A DNA stretch of 40,908 nucleotides from Pyrinomonadaceae bacterium (GCA_013003215.1 JABDKD010000072.1:1-40908); one strand, 5' to 3'; positions 30,141-38,495 are shown, numbered from the stretch's first letter. Made by a program: numbers and translations. The notes: generated by a model from the sequence alone, not told the origin.

Positions 30141-32288
30141 CTATTTTGCGTACTGCGCAGTTCCAATATTTCCAACCGCATCAAAAACCCGGAGCGCAAT
30201 AACGAAATTTCCGGTGTCCCCAACCTTGGCATTTACCGTATAGGATTCTGATTTTCCATCAGCGATGCCATCGTCCGGCCTAAGGGAATACCATCTACCG
30301 CCGTTGACGTTATACTCTGCGCGCTTTATGTAACTGGATGTCTCGTTCGCCTTAAATCTAACGGTCACATTTCCTGCCGTTACAGACGGGGCGCCCTCAA
30401 TTGCGACCTTCGGCGGCGAATTGTCAATATCGAAGAATTCGCTGACCCGTTCGCCTGAGAGTCCGCTTGAGGTTTGATCGACCTTTGAATCGTACGCGAC
30501 TACTTTTGCGACGTACCGGCCATCTTCAAGACTAAGGCCATCAAGTGTAATGAACTGCTCAGAAAGAAGTCCGCCAATCGGTCTGTATTTCGAATCCCCG
30601 GCTTTCTTGATCAATACGCGGTAAACGAGTGTGTCTTTGTTCCGGTCAGATGCCTTCCATTGGATTGATCTCGCTCCTGCCTGAAAGACCCGCCGCGGCG
30701 GCACCGGTGCAATTGCGAGCCCAAAGTCGCCCGGGTTTAGACCGAGTGTCTTGATATTGGGATCAACGACCACTTCCGGATTAGGCGCCAGCCCAACGTT
30801 TGGAGGAAGGATTTCGATTGAGAGTACTTCCGGTGCAATATTCAGAGCTGCAAACGAAACGGTCGCCTCCGAAATGCTGCTCGTAGAATCCGAGGATACC
30901 CTCGCCCTCCACTGCAGGAATCTCGCCGGTGGGCTTTGAATCGAACCATTTGCGCCCGGTGCGTTCCAGTCCGACCACGTTTCGCCGGGCTTGGCTGAGT
31001 TGCCGGATCTGGTTTCGATTGCAACCCTACCCCCACTTTCAGGCCAAATCCGGCCCCACTTCGCGGTTGACTTGGCATCCAGAACTGGTGATTCATAGAT
31101 ACCCTCCGCGTTTCGACCGTTTCCGAATCTGAAGACATTCCCCTTGTTAGAGGTAGTCGCGACTATTCCGTTTTGCGAGGCAAGCAGGTTTGAGATTTGC
31201 TCTTCTTCTGTTTGCAAAAGCAACGATTCGCGAGCGGTATCGGAGATCCGAAAGATCCTGCCCCGGTCAGAGGTGCCAACAAAAACACCGCCGCCTTTCG
31301 GGTCCGCGACGATGGAGAATGCCGGAACCTTCTCGGAATTCCAAATGATGTCCACGGTGCCGTCCGGCAACACTCGATATACCACGGACTTTGAGGATGA
31401 TGTGTCGTATCTGCTTTTTCCGGGAACCGGTGGCGCCGGCGGAACCGCTGGATCCGGAACTTTTACGGAGACCGTGTTGTCCGGTGATGCGTTTGGATCA
31501 ACAGGGTCGGGAGTCTTGGTCGAAACAGATTCGCTTAATGCTAATGCATACACAGAACCGTCAGGTCCAACCGATACTTCGTGGATCTCCCGTAGACTGG
31601 AATCGAGGATCGCGAACGCCTTTTTGTCGCCGGCGATACGAAGGACGAGCCCTGAAGAATCCGTTCCTGCGAAGAGGTTTCCCTTTGAATCCGTATCGAG
31701 AGAAATGATGTGAGTTTCACGCGAATCATAGAACAACGCCGCGGCAGGCGTTTCGCCCGCCTTTGAAACCTTGTAAATTCGTCCGGTCTCTCCTGTGCCT
31801 ACAAACAATCCGCCGTCTGCGGCCACTGCCAATGACCATATGTATTTTGTTTTTGGCTCAAAATATACGGAGGAGGAGCCATCGGGAGAGATCTTGTATA
31901 CCTTTCCGTCCGGGGAGGTGGCAGCGTAGACGCTGTCGTCAGCGCCTACTGCTACCGCTGAAACATTGATTTCTTCGCTGTCGAATAGCAGAGCGCCTTT
32001 TCCGTTGCCGTCAACACGAAACAAACGGCCGTTGCTTCCGGTACCAAGAAAAATATTTCCTGATTTATCAGCAGCGGCTGACCAAACAAACTGTTCACCA
32101 GTTACATATTTGCCGGAGATACCGGGTGCGGCAAAGATCCGGCCCGTGTCGTCAACAGCAACACCCTTTGAATCTCCCTTGAGCACGGCCTCCCGGGAAT
32201 TGGTGGTCCAAAACAGGGTCTGAGCGGAAACCGTCGAACACACGAGAAATAAAGAAAACAAAGAAACGGGCAAAATAAATCTTTTCAT
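30141..32288 (-). CDS. Secreted beta-propeller protein with C-terminal Ig/fibronectin-like part
   Basis: A 715-residue exported protein. The signal peptide is residues 1-22 (FSLFLVCSTVSA). Residues about 30-400 form a series of propeller-like blades with recurring NIFLGTGSNGRLFRVD, VYAATSPDGKVYKISPDG, LFVGTGETGRIYKVS and VFVGTSDRGRIFRISD, interrupted by a Pro/Val/Asp-rich insert (about 255-290). The second half has an all-beta, probably Ig/FnIII-like region (QWKASDRNKDTLVYRVLIKK, DGRYVAKVVAYD, FDIDNSPPKVAIEGAPSV). No catalytic motif is visible. A surface or periplasmic scaffold role, or sugar/lyase-like activity, cannot be separated from sequence. Confidence 0.85.
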   Translation of the reverse strand: MKRFILPVSLFSLFLVCSTVSAQTLFWTTNSREAVLKGDSKGVAVDDTGRIFAAPGISGKYVTGEQFVWSAAADKSGNIFLGTGSNGRLFRVDGNGKGALLFDSEEINVSAVAVGADDSVYAATSPDGKVYKISPDGSSSVYFEPKTKYIWSLAVAADGGLFVGTGETGRIYKVSKAGETPAAALFYDSRETHIISLDTDSKGNLFAGTDSSGLVLRIAGDKKAFAILDSSLREIHEVSVGPDGSVYALALSESVSTKTPDPVDPNASPDNTVSVKVPDPAVPPAPPVPGKSRYDTSSSKSVVYRVLPDGTVDIIWNSEKVPAFSIVADPKGGGVFVGTSDRGRIFRISDTARESLLLQTEEEQISNLLASQNGIVATTSNKGNVFRFGNGRNAEGIYESPVLDAKSTAKWGRIWPESGGRVAIETRSGNSAKPGETWSDWNAPGANGSIQSPPARFLQWRARVSSDSTSSISEATVSFAALNIAPEVLSIEILPPNVGLAPNPEVVVDPNIKTLGLNPGDFGLAIAPVPPRRVFQAGARSIQWKASDRNKDTLVYRVLIKKAGDSKYRPIGGLLSEQFITLDGLSLEDGRYVAKVVAYDSKVDQTSSGLSGERVSEFFDIDNSPPKVAIEGAPSVTAGNVTVRFKANETSSYIKRAEYNVNGGRWYSLRPDDGIADGKSESYTVNAKVGDTGNFVIALRVFDAVGNIGTAQYAK

Positions 32289-32399
32289 GTATTTAGAGCT
32301 CGAAAAACGAATTTTCTAAAAAATACACGAATCCCACAGAACGGGCTACATCGCCTTTGATTTTTTTGGCTTTGTGTTTTCGATTCCAAAAGTCTCGAG

Positions 32400-33695
32400 C
32401 TAAAGGTCCGCTTTCGGTTTGAGGAACTTCAGCGCCGGTTCCAGTTCGATCGAACCGCCTGTAATCAGCCGCGCCGATCGTTCCCTCGTGAGATAGGCCC
32501 AGAACCATTCCGCGACAACCGTTAACCGATTCTTAAATCCAACAAGCAGCAGCACGTGAACGAATAACCATGCAAGCCAGGCAATGAAACCCGTAAGTTT
32601 CAATCTTCCCGCCTCAACTATCGCTTTGCTTCGCCCTATCGTGGCCATCGAACCCTTGTCATGATATTCGAATTCGCCCCGTTCTTTTCCTTCGAGATCG
32701 TTTCTTATGTTCCGGGCAGCGGTGTCAGCCATTTGTATGGCGGCCGGCGCTACGCCCGGCACCAGACTTCCATCTGATTGCTCAAACCTCGCCATGTCAC
32801 CGATAACGAAAACGTTTTCACTCCCCGGCACAGAGAGATCACGGTTTACTGTAACTCTCCCGGCACTGTCCACTTCGTCCTGAAGTTGAGCGCCGAGAGG
32901 GGAAGCCGATACTCCGGTCGCCCAAACGGCGACACTGGTATCGATCCATTCTTCTCCCGCTTTTACCTTTCCGGGCGCGATTTCGTTTACAAAGCTGTTA
33001 AGCAGTACCTCCACTCCAAGGTCTTCGAGATCTTGTTTCGCGCGTGCCGACAGGTCTTCAGAAAATGTATTTAGAACACGATCGCCTCCTTCGATGAGGA
33101 TCACGCGCGCCTGACCGGTATCGATCGCTTTAAAGTCATTTGCCAGTGCGACCCGGGCGATGCCCGCAATGGCGCCGGCCAACTCAACACCCGTCGGGCC
33201 TGCTCCGATGACAACAAAATTTAGCGGCTCATGGGTGCCCGTTAAGATTGCCTCTCGTTCGGCAACTTCGAATGCCAGGAGAACCCTTCTTCGTATTTCA
33301 ATTGCGTCTTCGACCGTCTTTAGACCGGGTGCCGACACTTCCCAGTCGTCATTCCCAAAATAGGAATGTCTCGCGCCGGCCGCAACGATCAGATAGTCAT
33401 AGTTAATCTCGTCTCCGTCACGCAAAAATAACGTGTTTGCCTCAGCGTCAATCGTCTTTACCTCCCCCAATACGACCTCGACGTTCTTGGAGCGAGATAG
33501 TATTCGCCTGATTGGAGAAGCGATCTCACCGGGCGAAAGCACGGCTGTGGCAACCTGATAGAGAAGTGGTTGGAATGTATGGTGGTTCTTTTTGTCAATT
33601 AATTTCACGTCGACATCAAGACCCGTTAGGCGCTTGGCTGCCTTAAGTCCGCCAAACCCGCCGCCGATAATCACAACTTCTTTCCGATCTGTCAT
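32400..33695 (-). CDS. ndh: Type II NADH dehydrogenase (NADH:quinone oxidoreductase)
   Basis: A single-subunit, non-proton-pumping NADH:quinone oxidoreductase at the inner membrane. The FAD-binding motif GGGFGGLKAAKRL is near the N-terminus, followed by KKNHHTFQPLLYQVATA, typical of NDH-2. The NADH-binding motif is VIGAGPTGVELAGAIAG, the second FAD motif is NVFVIGDMARFEQ, and VAPAAIQMADTAARNI follows. The C-terminus is hydrophobic (FIAWLAWLFVHVLLLVGF) and amphipathic, the usual membrane anchor. The ATG at 33695 is chosen because GGAGGT (33702-33707 on minus) lies 6 nt before it. The promoter region carries a Rex-like palindrome, suggesting control by the NADH/NAD+ ratio. Confidence 0.93.
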   Translation of the reverse strand: MTDRKEVVIIGGGFGGLKAAKRLTGLDVDVKLIDKKNHHTFQPLLYQVATAVLSPGEIASPIRRILSRSKNVEVVLGEVKTIDAEANTLFLRDGDEINYDYLIVAAGARHSYFGNDDWEVSAPGLKTVEDAIEIRRRVLLAFEVAEREAILTGTHEPLNFVVIGAGPTGVELAGAIAGIARVALANDFKAIDTGQARVILIEGGDRVLNTFSEDLSARAKQDLEDLGVEVLLNSFVNEIAPGKVKAGEEWIDTSVAVWATGVSASPLGAQLQDEVDSAGRVTVNRDLSVPGSENVFVIGDMARFEQSDGSLVPGVAPAAIQMADTAARNIRNDLEGKERGEFEYHDKGSMATIGRSKAIVEAGRLKLTGFIAWLAWLFVHVLLLVGFKNRLTVVAEWFWAYLTRERSARLITGGSIELEPALKFLKPKADL

Positions 33696-33735
33696 AGTCC
33701 GACCTCCGGCTTTCAATACAAATTACGATGACCTT

Positions 33736-33753
33736 CTGTGAAAAGTTTCACAA
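33736..33753 (-). promoter_or_regulatory. Rex-like operator upstream of ndh
   Basis: An 18-bp palindrome, on the minus strand TTGTGAAACTTTTCACAG. The 7-bp arms TGTGAAA/TTTCACA match perfectly around a 2-nt centre. The known Rex consensus is TTGTGA-N6-TCACAA, which this matches in 11 of 12 arm positions. It lies just downstream of a TATACT -10, where a repressor would block transcription of the NADH dehydrogenase gene, a known Rex target in other bacteria. Confidence 0.55.
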
Positions 33754-33760
33754 GCAGTTT

Positions 33761-33789
33761 AGTATATTATCCTGAACTAACCGTACTAA
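33761..33789 (-). promoter_or_regulatory. Candidate ndh promoter
   Basis: On the minus strand, TTAGTA (33789-33784), 17 nt, then TATACT (33766-33761). The -10 is a good match and the -35 is weak and overlaps the end of the upstream adenylyltransferase gene. Its main support is its position just before the Rex-like palindrome. Confidence 0.35.
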
Positions 33790-34805
33790 TTGCCTATGTA
33801 CTTCGAATAGAGGCTTTTCGCCACCACCGGATCATCCGTCCCCTGGATTATCGCACGCGCATCGCGGAAGACCGTTAGCTCGAAGTCATCGACGGCAAGC
33901 CTTAGGAGAAACTCGTTGACCGTTGTTTTCCCCAAAGGAGCAAGCCGTTTTTCGAGGGCATTGAGGTCCAGGGGACTCGATTCCTGCGGCTGGATCTGAA
34001 TGGAGTTCCTTCCGCAGAGTGAAGACACCAGATCAACGGCTTCCGCTTTCAGAAATTCAAAGTGTTTTTTGTCACATGTGGCGCAACCGATATTCGGTTT
34101 TGAAAGCTTTATTGATCGCCAGTCAGATCGCCAGATATCAATCTGGAGGAGCGAGCCATGCAGCTCGTCCCGCTTCAATGTTAGTAACTTGATCGCTTCT
34201 GTAACCTGGATCGCAGAAATTGAGTTGATGATGGGTTGTATCACTCCGGCAGTTTCGCAGGTCGGCGAAGTCCCGGCCGCGGGTACTTCTTCGAAGATAC
34301 ATCTCAAACACGGAGTTTCTCCCGGAATGATCGTCATTGAAGTGCCGTAAGAGGATACAGCGGCGCCATAGATCCAGGGTTTGTTTAGTTTTACGCAAGC
34401 ATCATTTATCAGGTACCGGACCTGAAAATTATCTGTTCCATCGATGACGAGGTCTACATCGGCGACCAGTTCCTCGATATTAGAGTTATTGACATCGTTC
34501 ACCCGTGCGTCGATCTCAATTGTTGAATTGACAGCAGAGAGGCGGTTTTTTGCGGCGATCGCTTTAGGTATTCGGTCTTCCGCATCCTCTTCGGTAAAAA
34601 GAGCTTGACGTTGCAGATTCGAAAACTCTACGAAATCCCGATCAATAATCCGCAGAAAACCTACTCCGGCACGTGCAAGTGACTCTGCATGAGCAGCGCC
34701 AAGTGCACCACAGCCCACTAAGAGAACCCTCGATTTCAGAAGGTTTGCCTGACCTTCTTCACCGATGCCGGGGAACAGAATTTGTCGACTGTAGCGTTCG
34801 TCCAT
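33786..34805 (-). CDS. ThiF/MoeB-family adenylyltransferase (E1-like)
   Basis: An E1-like enzyme that adenylates the C-terminal Gly-Gly of a ubiquitin-fold sulfur carrier (ThiS or MoaD type), for thiamine or molybdopterin synthesis. Motifs are in order: ERYSRQILFPGIGEEGQ, the ATP loop GCGALGAAHAESLARAG (31-47), IIDRDFVEFSNLQRQ, DGTDNFQVRYLINDAC, zinc Cys pairs CLRC and CATC, and PTCETAGVIQP carrying the candidate sulfur-transfer Cys. The C-terminal extension (to about residue 339, ending RAIIQGTDDPVVAKSLYSKYIG) is a small domain seen in Bacillus-like members. Rhodanese is absent. Molybdopterin would serve the formate dehydrogenase at the window start, but the genes are far apart. The ATG at 34805 is chosen; an ATG at 34826 is possible. 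Confidence 0.88.
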   Translation of the reverse strand: MDERYSRQILFPGIGEEGQANLLKSRVLLVGCGALGAAHAESLARAGVGFLRIIDRDFVEFSNLQRQALFTEEDAEDRIPKAIAAKNRLSAVNSTIEIDARVNDVNNSNIEELVADVDLVIDGTDNFQVRYLINDACVKLNKPWIYGAAVSSYGTSMTIIPGETPCLRCIFEEVPAAGTSPTCETAGVIQPIINSISAIQVTEAIKLLTLKRDELHGSLLQIDIWRSDWRSIKLSKPNIGCATCDKKHFEFLKAEAVDLVSSLCGRNSIQIQPQESSPLDLNALEKRLAPLGKTTVNEFLLRLAVDDFELTVFRDARAIIQGTDDPVVAKSLYSKYIGN

Positions 34806-34838
34806 CAAGGGACGAGAATAGCACAATTCAGACCGCGA

Positions 34839-35555
34839 TTAATCGAGAATGAAGTCTATGAATTGTCGGATAGCTAGTGATTGCTTTGATTGCGGGAATG
34901 GAGATGCTGATTCATGTTTGAATCGATCCACAGACTTGGTGAACTGTTCTGCCTTAATCCTGCTTCGTTCCGCGTCGAGATGAGCTTTTTCTTTTTGACG
35001 TGAATATTCCAGCCCCCCTTTTCTAATGAACTCGATCACGAGTGGAAGTTCCTCCGCGTCAAACCATACACCGTGCCCTTTACAAGTATCGATGATCACA
35101 CCTGAGACCTTCGCGAAGTTATTTCGATTCATTAAATGTCCGCAAATCGGGCAGGGAACATATTGGATCTTGGCTTTTTTGGGGTGAGTTAGGATCTCTT
35201 CCAACTTTTTCAGAACCGCAGACTGGTTTTCACGGTTGGCGCAAATGACCTCAAACGTATCGATATCTACCCAGATGCCTTCACATCGTTCGCATTCATC
35301 CAACTGTATCCCATCGATATCAAGAGTTTGGAGACCCGTCTTACAGCGAGGGCAGTTTCCGGCTTTGTTATCACTGACATTTGGTCTTACTGCGTTTGAG
35401 CCACAAAGCGCACAGAACTTGCTGCCTTGGAAGATAGTGCCATAGCAGGAAGGGCACGACATTGTCTTCAGTCGCGTGTTGCAATGGGAACATTTGCTGG
35501 ACTTATCCGCCACACCGGCGCCGCAATTCGGACAGTTCAATGCTTCAACTTTCAT
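34839..35555 (-). CDS. Multi-zinc-ribbon protein with two TFIIB-type zinc fingers
   Basis: A 238-residue protein with four zinc-binding units. Two N-terminal ribbons (C8/C11-C22/C25, LNCPNCGAGVADKSSKCSHC; C34/C37-C48/C51) are followed by two zf-TFIIB-type fingers: CPRCKTGLQTLDIDGIQLDE to CERCEGIWVD (C68/C71-C88/C91), and CPICGHLMNRNNF to DTCKGHGVWFDAEEL (C135/C138-C158/H161). A Lys/Arg/Gln-rich tail (RQKEKAHLDAERSRIKAEQF) is likely helical. No enzymatic motif is visible; zf-TFIIB proteins in bacteria are uncharacterised. A TTG at 35597 overlapping the aroDE stop (TTGA) is an alternative start; the ATG at 35555 is preferred because the first ribbon begins just after it. Confidence 0.82.
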   Translation of the reverse strand: MKVEALNCPNCGAGVADKSSKCSHCNTRLKTMSCPSCYGTIFQGSKFCALCGSNAVRPNVSDNKAGNCPRCKTGLQTLDIDGIQLDECERCEGIWVDIDTFEVICANRENQSAVLKKLEEILTHPKKAKIQYVPCPICGHLMNRNNFAKVSGVIIDTCKGHGVWFDAEELPLVIEFIRKGGLEYSRQKEKAHLDAERSRIKAEQFTKSVDRFKHESASPFPQSKQSLAIRQFIDFILD

Positions 35556-35593
35556 CTCTTTAGGGTTGGAAAGGTCACGGTAGGGGCCTTTCG

Positions 35594-37087
35594 TCAATCG
35601 AATGGTATGTTTTTGGTGACGTTTGCAGGGACTTTCTGACCCGTCCAGATTTCGATTTGCAAAACGCCTTGCCTGATGAGCATAGGCAGGCCGCCTATTG
35701 CTCTTACACCCGCCTTTTCAGCTTCCCGCAAAAAAAGCGTGCTTCTAGGATTATAAACCAAATCGTAGGCGAGTTGGAAGTTTTTGAGTTGATCCGCTTT
35801 TGCCGGAGTTGAGTTTTTCAGCTTTCCGGCACTTCCCAGCGGAGTGGCATTTACTGCAATTGAAAAGCCTTCTGACTGCTTTTCGAAAGCTTCAAGACTC
35901 CTTGATTCGCATCCGAATTGAATCGCCAAGGACTTGCCGGCCGCTTTGTTTCTTGTAAATACCGTAACCGCTGCACCGGCGTCCCGCAGCGCATACACGC
36001 ATGCTTTTGCTGCTCCGCCGGAACCGAAAACCGCCACGCGCTTGTTCTTGGGGCTTCCAATCGCTTCGAGCATTGGCCTGATGAAGCCTTCCGCATCGGT
36101 ATTGAACCCTACGAGACTTTCACCCACAACACACACCGTATTTACAGCGCCGATCGCTTCAGCGACGGGATCGAGAAAATCCAACGAGTCCACGATTCTC
36201 TCTTTAAATGGAATCGTTACGGCGAATCCTTTTATATTGAGATCTATCTCACGAGTGGAAGGTTTTACCATTCTTTTGACGAATGTCTCGAGTTCATCGC
36301 ACTCGAACGGTATGTAAACAGCATCCAGCCCCATTTGCCGGTAAATCGCATTATGAAGCTTGGGAGACTGAGACCTTGAAAGGGAATTGCCAACGAGACC
36401 ATAGACGTCAGTGTTTGACGTTATCTCTCTTATTCTGTAGACCTCTGTAAGTTTCCGATAACTCAATTGACCGGGGGCGGTGCTCATATCATCCCGAAGG
36501 GAAGCGTAAACGACCGGAATCTCAAAAACCGGGGCAAGAACCCTGGTCCACATTCCTCTTTGGCCCATCGAAATCGGAATGATCCCTTCTTCATTTCCCA
36601 GTTTCATCAAAGAAATAGCATCGAACGGCTCCTTGGACGCCACGGCAAGCTTCACTAGATCCGCTTCGTTTCCTCTCCCAAAAATCTCGTTCAATGGCGG
36701 CAGTGCGTCCAGAGGTTCAAGAAAGTGCTTCGACGTGATCAGTTTGGTTGAGGAATCAGGTTTGGTTTCCTTTGAGAACTCGCTTTCCTGATCCCAAAAC
36801 GCCGGTGCGCCGCAGATTTCCCAGAATCTTCGGCGTTCTAGATCTTCTATTTCCCTGAATCCTCCCTCGCTCTTGGGCCGGAAAGTAAACACAAATTGTT
36901 TGTCGGGATACTCTGCGAGGAGCCTTGAAGGAGCGGATTCTGTTCCGCTCCTCAGGTTAAGTTCTTCTTGATCGAGGGCATCAAACCTGATCTCGATTAA
37001 ATCGGCACTTCCCGGAGTACATTCCACCAACTCAAATAAGTCGGCCAGGTTTTTCGCGTTTAGAGAAACGCAGACTTTCAAGCCCAT
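35594..37087 (-). CDS. aroDE: Bifunctional 3-dehydroquinate dehydratase / shikimate dehydrogenase
   Basis: Catalyses steps 3 and 4 of the shikimate pathway. The N-terminal type I dehydratase domain (about 1-222) has LIEIRFDAL, FTFRPKSEGG (for RxxxEGG), His121 (LITSKHFLEP), Schiff-base Lys146 (ADLVKLAV), SMGQRG and TAPGQLS. The C-terminal AroE domain (about 227-495) has GNSLSRSQSPKLHNAIYRQM, VTIPFKE, AIGAVNTV, FNTDAEGF, the NADP loop GSGGAAKACVYAL, NATPLG, DLVYNPRST and GGLPMLIRQG. Such AroD-AroE fusions are known in plants and some bacterial phyla such as Chlamydiae. The downstream zinc-ribbon gene overlaps or closely follows, and the TspO-like gene lies 8 nt upstream, so all are probably in one leftward operon. 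Confidence 0.95.
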   Translation of the reverse strand: MGLKVCVSLNAKNLADLFELVECTPGSADLIEIRFDALDQEELNLRSGTESAPSRLLAEYPDKQFVFTFRPKSEGGFREIEDLERRRFWEICGAPAFWDQESEFSKETKPDSSTKLITSKHFLEPLDALPPLNEIFGRGNEADLVKLAVASKEPFDAISLMKLGNEEGIIPISMGQRGMWTRVLAPVFEIPVVYASLRDDMSTAPGQLSYRKLTEVYRIREITSNTDVYGLVGNSLSRSQSPKLHNAIYRQMGLDAVYIPFECDELETFVKRMVKPSTREIDLNIKGFAVTIPFKERIVDSLDFLDPVAEAIGAVNTVCVVGESLVGFNTDAEGFIRPMLEAIGSPKNKRVAVFGSGGAAKACVYALRDAGAAVTVFTRNKAAGKSLAIQFGCESRSLEAFEKQSEGFSIAVNATPLGSAGKLKNSTPAKADQLKNFQLAYDLVYNPRSTLFLREAEKAGVRAIGGLPMLIRQGVLQIEIWTGQKVPANVTKNIPFD

Positions 37088-37095
37088 TTGTTTGA

Positions 37096-37830
37096 TTATT
37101 TGTCCTTAATAAAACCCCAAAAAGCGAAGAAAATCAGCACCATCAAGGAAATCGCCGTGGCAACGACGACAAGAGTGTTACCGCTTTGTTTTACGCCGAT
37201 TGCAGTCACCGCCCATGCAAGCGGAAAAACATAGGCCATCGAGTTGATCCTAAAACGTACTATTACTCCTATTGCGGTTATGACAGCGACCGCGCATACC
37301 CCGAACGCAGCAGAGGACGCCGCAAAAGTAAATCCCCCGTAAACCAACGCGACTGCCAGATTAAGAAATGTTGCCGCAGTCACCCAACCGAAATAGAAAC
37401 TTAGTGGGGCTTTAACAAGGCACACGTCCTCAGTCGACGCGGCCCCTGCAATTCTCTGGCAGATAAATGAGAGGCAGATCAAAAGAAAAACGATCACGAG
37501 CAGGCTTAGGGGTACAAGCTCGTAGTGCCACGCGAAAAGCCATCCTATATTCAATGCCGAAAGGAAGAGGTACGGCACCCGGATTCCACTTATTAACTCG
37601 CTTTCTCTTTGTGAGGGTAGCGCCTGGTAAATGCTAAACGCGATCAAACCAAAATAGATCAGACCCCAAATCGCAAACGCATATCCCGAAGGTGTAATAA
37701 CAGTAGAGTACCTGTCCGAAATCTGATTCGGAAGTGTGCCGTTGATAAATCCTTCCGCCGCCAGGTAGTTGGCGAGAAGGACCAGTATTGTGGCGAGCGT
37801 TACCGCAAATTGTTGAATTCTCTTGTCCAT
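37096..37830 (-). CDS. TspO/MBR-like tryptophan-rich sensory protein
   Basis: A 244-residue integral membrane protein, longer than typical TspO (about 160). It has about seven hydrophobic segments. The N-terminal region carries the family-like ATILVLLANYLA, FINGTLPNQISDRYST, and TPSGYAFAIWGLIYFGLIAF; the last resembles the TspO signature of Pro-x-x-x-F-x-x-x-Trp-x-x-Leu-Tyr. NIGWLFAWHYELVPLSLLVI and SFYFGWVTAATFLNLAVAL follow. TspO proteins bind tetrapyrroles and respond to oxidative stress. The long form is common in bacteria and its ligand is not known. It is the first gene of the leftward cluster with aroDE, 8 nt before it. Confidence 0.82.
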   Translation of the reverse strand: MDKRIQQFAVTLATILVLLANYLAAEGFINGTLPNQISDRYSTVITPSGYAFAIWGLIYFGLIAFSIYQALPSQRESELISGIRVPYLFLSALNIGWLFAWHYELVPLSLLVIVFLLICLSFICQRIAGAASTEDVCLVKAPLSFYFGWVTAATFLNLAVALVYGGFTFAASSAAFGVCAVAVITAIGVIVRFRINSMAYVFPLAWAVTAIGVKQSGNTLVVVATAISLMVLIFFAFWGFIKDK

Positions 37831-38124
37831 ACAATGCTCTCGTCTGGGCTTTCAGTAATTGTATGTCTATATATTTACACTAAGTGGTTGAGTTACAAAG
37901 CATGACGTTACGATCACTGTGGCGATAGTAGTTTTTCGCGTTGGAATTCCGGACTGATCGGTCGGTTTACCGTCTAAATGTGATTCCGTGACTATTGAAA
38001 CCGTTTAAGCGGCCCAAAAGCAGTCAAAATGAGAAGAAATTGATGAATTCGTCTAAATCGTTTACGATTTCGTATGGATTTTGCGGAAAACGTATCCTTT
38101 GGTTGCTGAATCTTAGTTTCTGAC

Positions 38125-38140
38125 ACCGTGAAATCACGGT
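38125..38140. promoter_or_regulatory. Perfect 16-bp palindrome (candidate operator)
   Basis: ACCGTGA (38125-38131), AA, TCACGGT (38134-38140). A perfect 7-2-7 inverted repeat in an intergenic region is typical of a dimeric repressor site. The regulator is not identified. It differs from the Rex-like site in the outer bases. Confidence 0.4.
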
Positions 38141-38200
38141 AGAACTGATATTTCAATGGTTTTGGTAAGTCTGGCATCCATATTGCATGTTTAATGGCCG

Positions 38201-38225
38201 GACACAAGAAATTCTTTCCTGTGTC
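38201..38225 (+). promoter_or_regulatory. 25-bp imperfect palindrome before the small secreted protein gene
   Basis: GACACAAGAAA (38201-38211), TTC, TTTCCTGTGTC (38215-38225), with 10 of 11 pairs. It ends 26 nt before the ATG. As RNA it is a stable hairpin just before the ribosome-binding site; as DNA it could be an operator. No U tract follows, so a terminator is unlikely. Confidence 0.45.
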
Positions 38226-38251
38226 ATGATTTAGAGGAAAGTACCTTAGAA

Positions 38252-38458
38252 ATGAAACTACTTCTTAATAAAATACTTGTAGCGACGGCCTTCACACTCT
38301 GTTTAGCGATTGGCGCTATGGCTCAGAGCGGCCCTAAAAAACCGCCTCCGAAGCCGAAGCCGCCCGTAATCAAGCCGAAGCCAAAGCCAAAGCCTAAGCC
38401 TGAATCCACGGGGATGAACTACGATGTAGGACTCGCTGTGAATCCGGCTAAATACTAA
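38252..38458 (+). CDS. Tiny secreted Pro/Lys-rich protein
   Basis: A 68-residue protein. The signal peptide (residues 1-24, ATAFTLCLAIGAMA-Q) is followed by a Pro/Lys tract (GPKKPPPKPKPPVIKPKPK) and a short tail ending NYDVGLAVNPAKY. It is preceded by GAGGAAAG about 11 nt before the ATG and followed directly by a terminator, which supports a real monocistronic gene. It shares PKK-(T)-PPPK...PPVI(K/R)P with the next gene. The function is unknown; a cationic secreted peptide or envelope-spacer role is possible. Confidence 0.7.
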   Translation: MKLLLNKILVATAFTLCLAIGAMAQSGPKKPPPKPKPPVIKPKPKPKPKPESTGMNYDVGLAVNPAKY

Positions 38459-38465
38459 GAATAAG

Positions 38466-38495
38466 AGCTGCTCCTCTCTGATGGGCAGCTTTTTT
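38466..38495 (+). terminator. Intrinsic terminator of the small secreted protein gene
   Basis: AGCTGC (38466-38471) pairs with GCAGCT (38485-38490) and is followed by a T run to 38495. Confidence 0.75.

Larger units (their letters stand above)
37831..38251. other. Intergenic region with two palindromes
   Basis: About 420 bases without a credible gene, between the leftward TspO-like gene and the rightward small secreted protein. It holds the two palindromes listed separately, plus a short AATCG-ttta-CGATT hairpin around 38057-38072. An ORF of 71 residues on the minus strand (37992-38207) has no ribosome-binding site or family features and is judged spurious. Confidence 0.6.

Noticed and set aside
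37992-38207. 71-residue minus-strand ORF in the intergenic region
   Set aside because: No ribosome-binding site and no domain, and it overlaps both palindromes.
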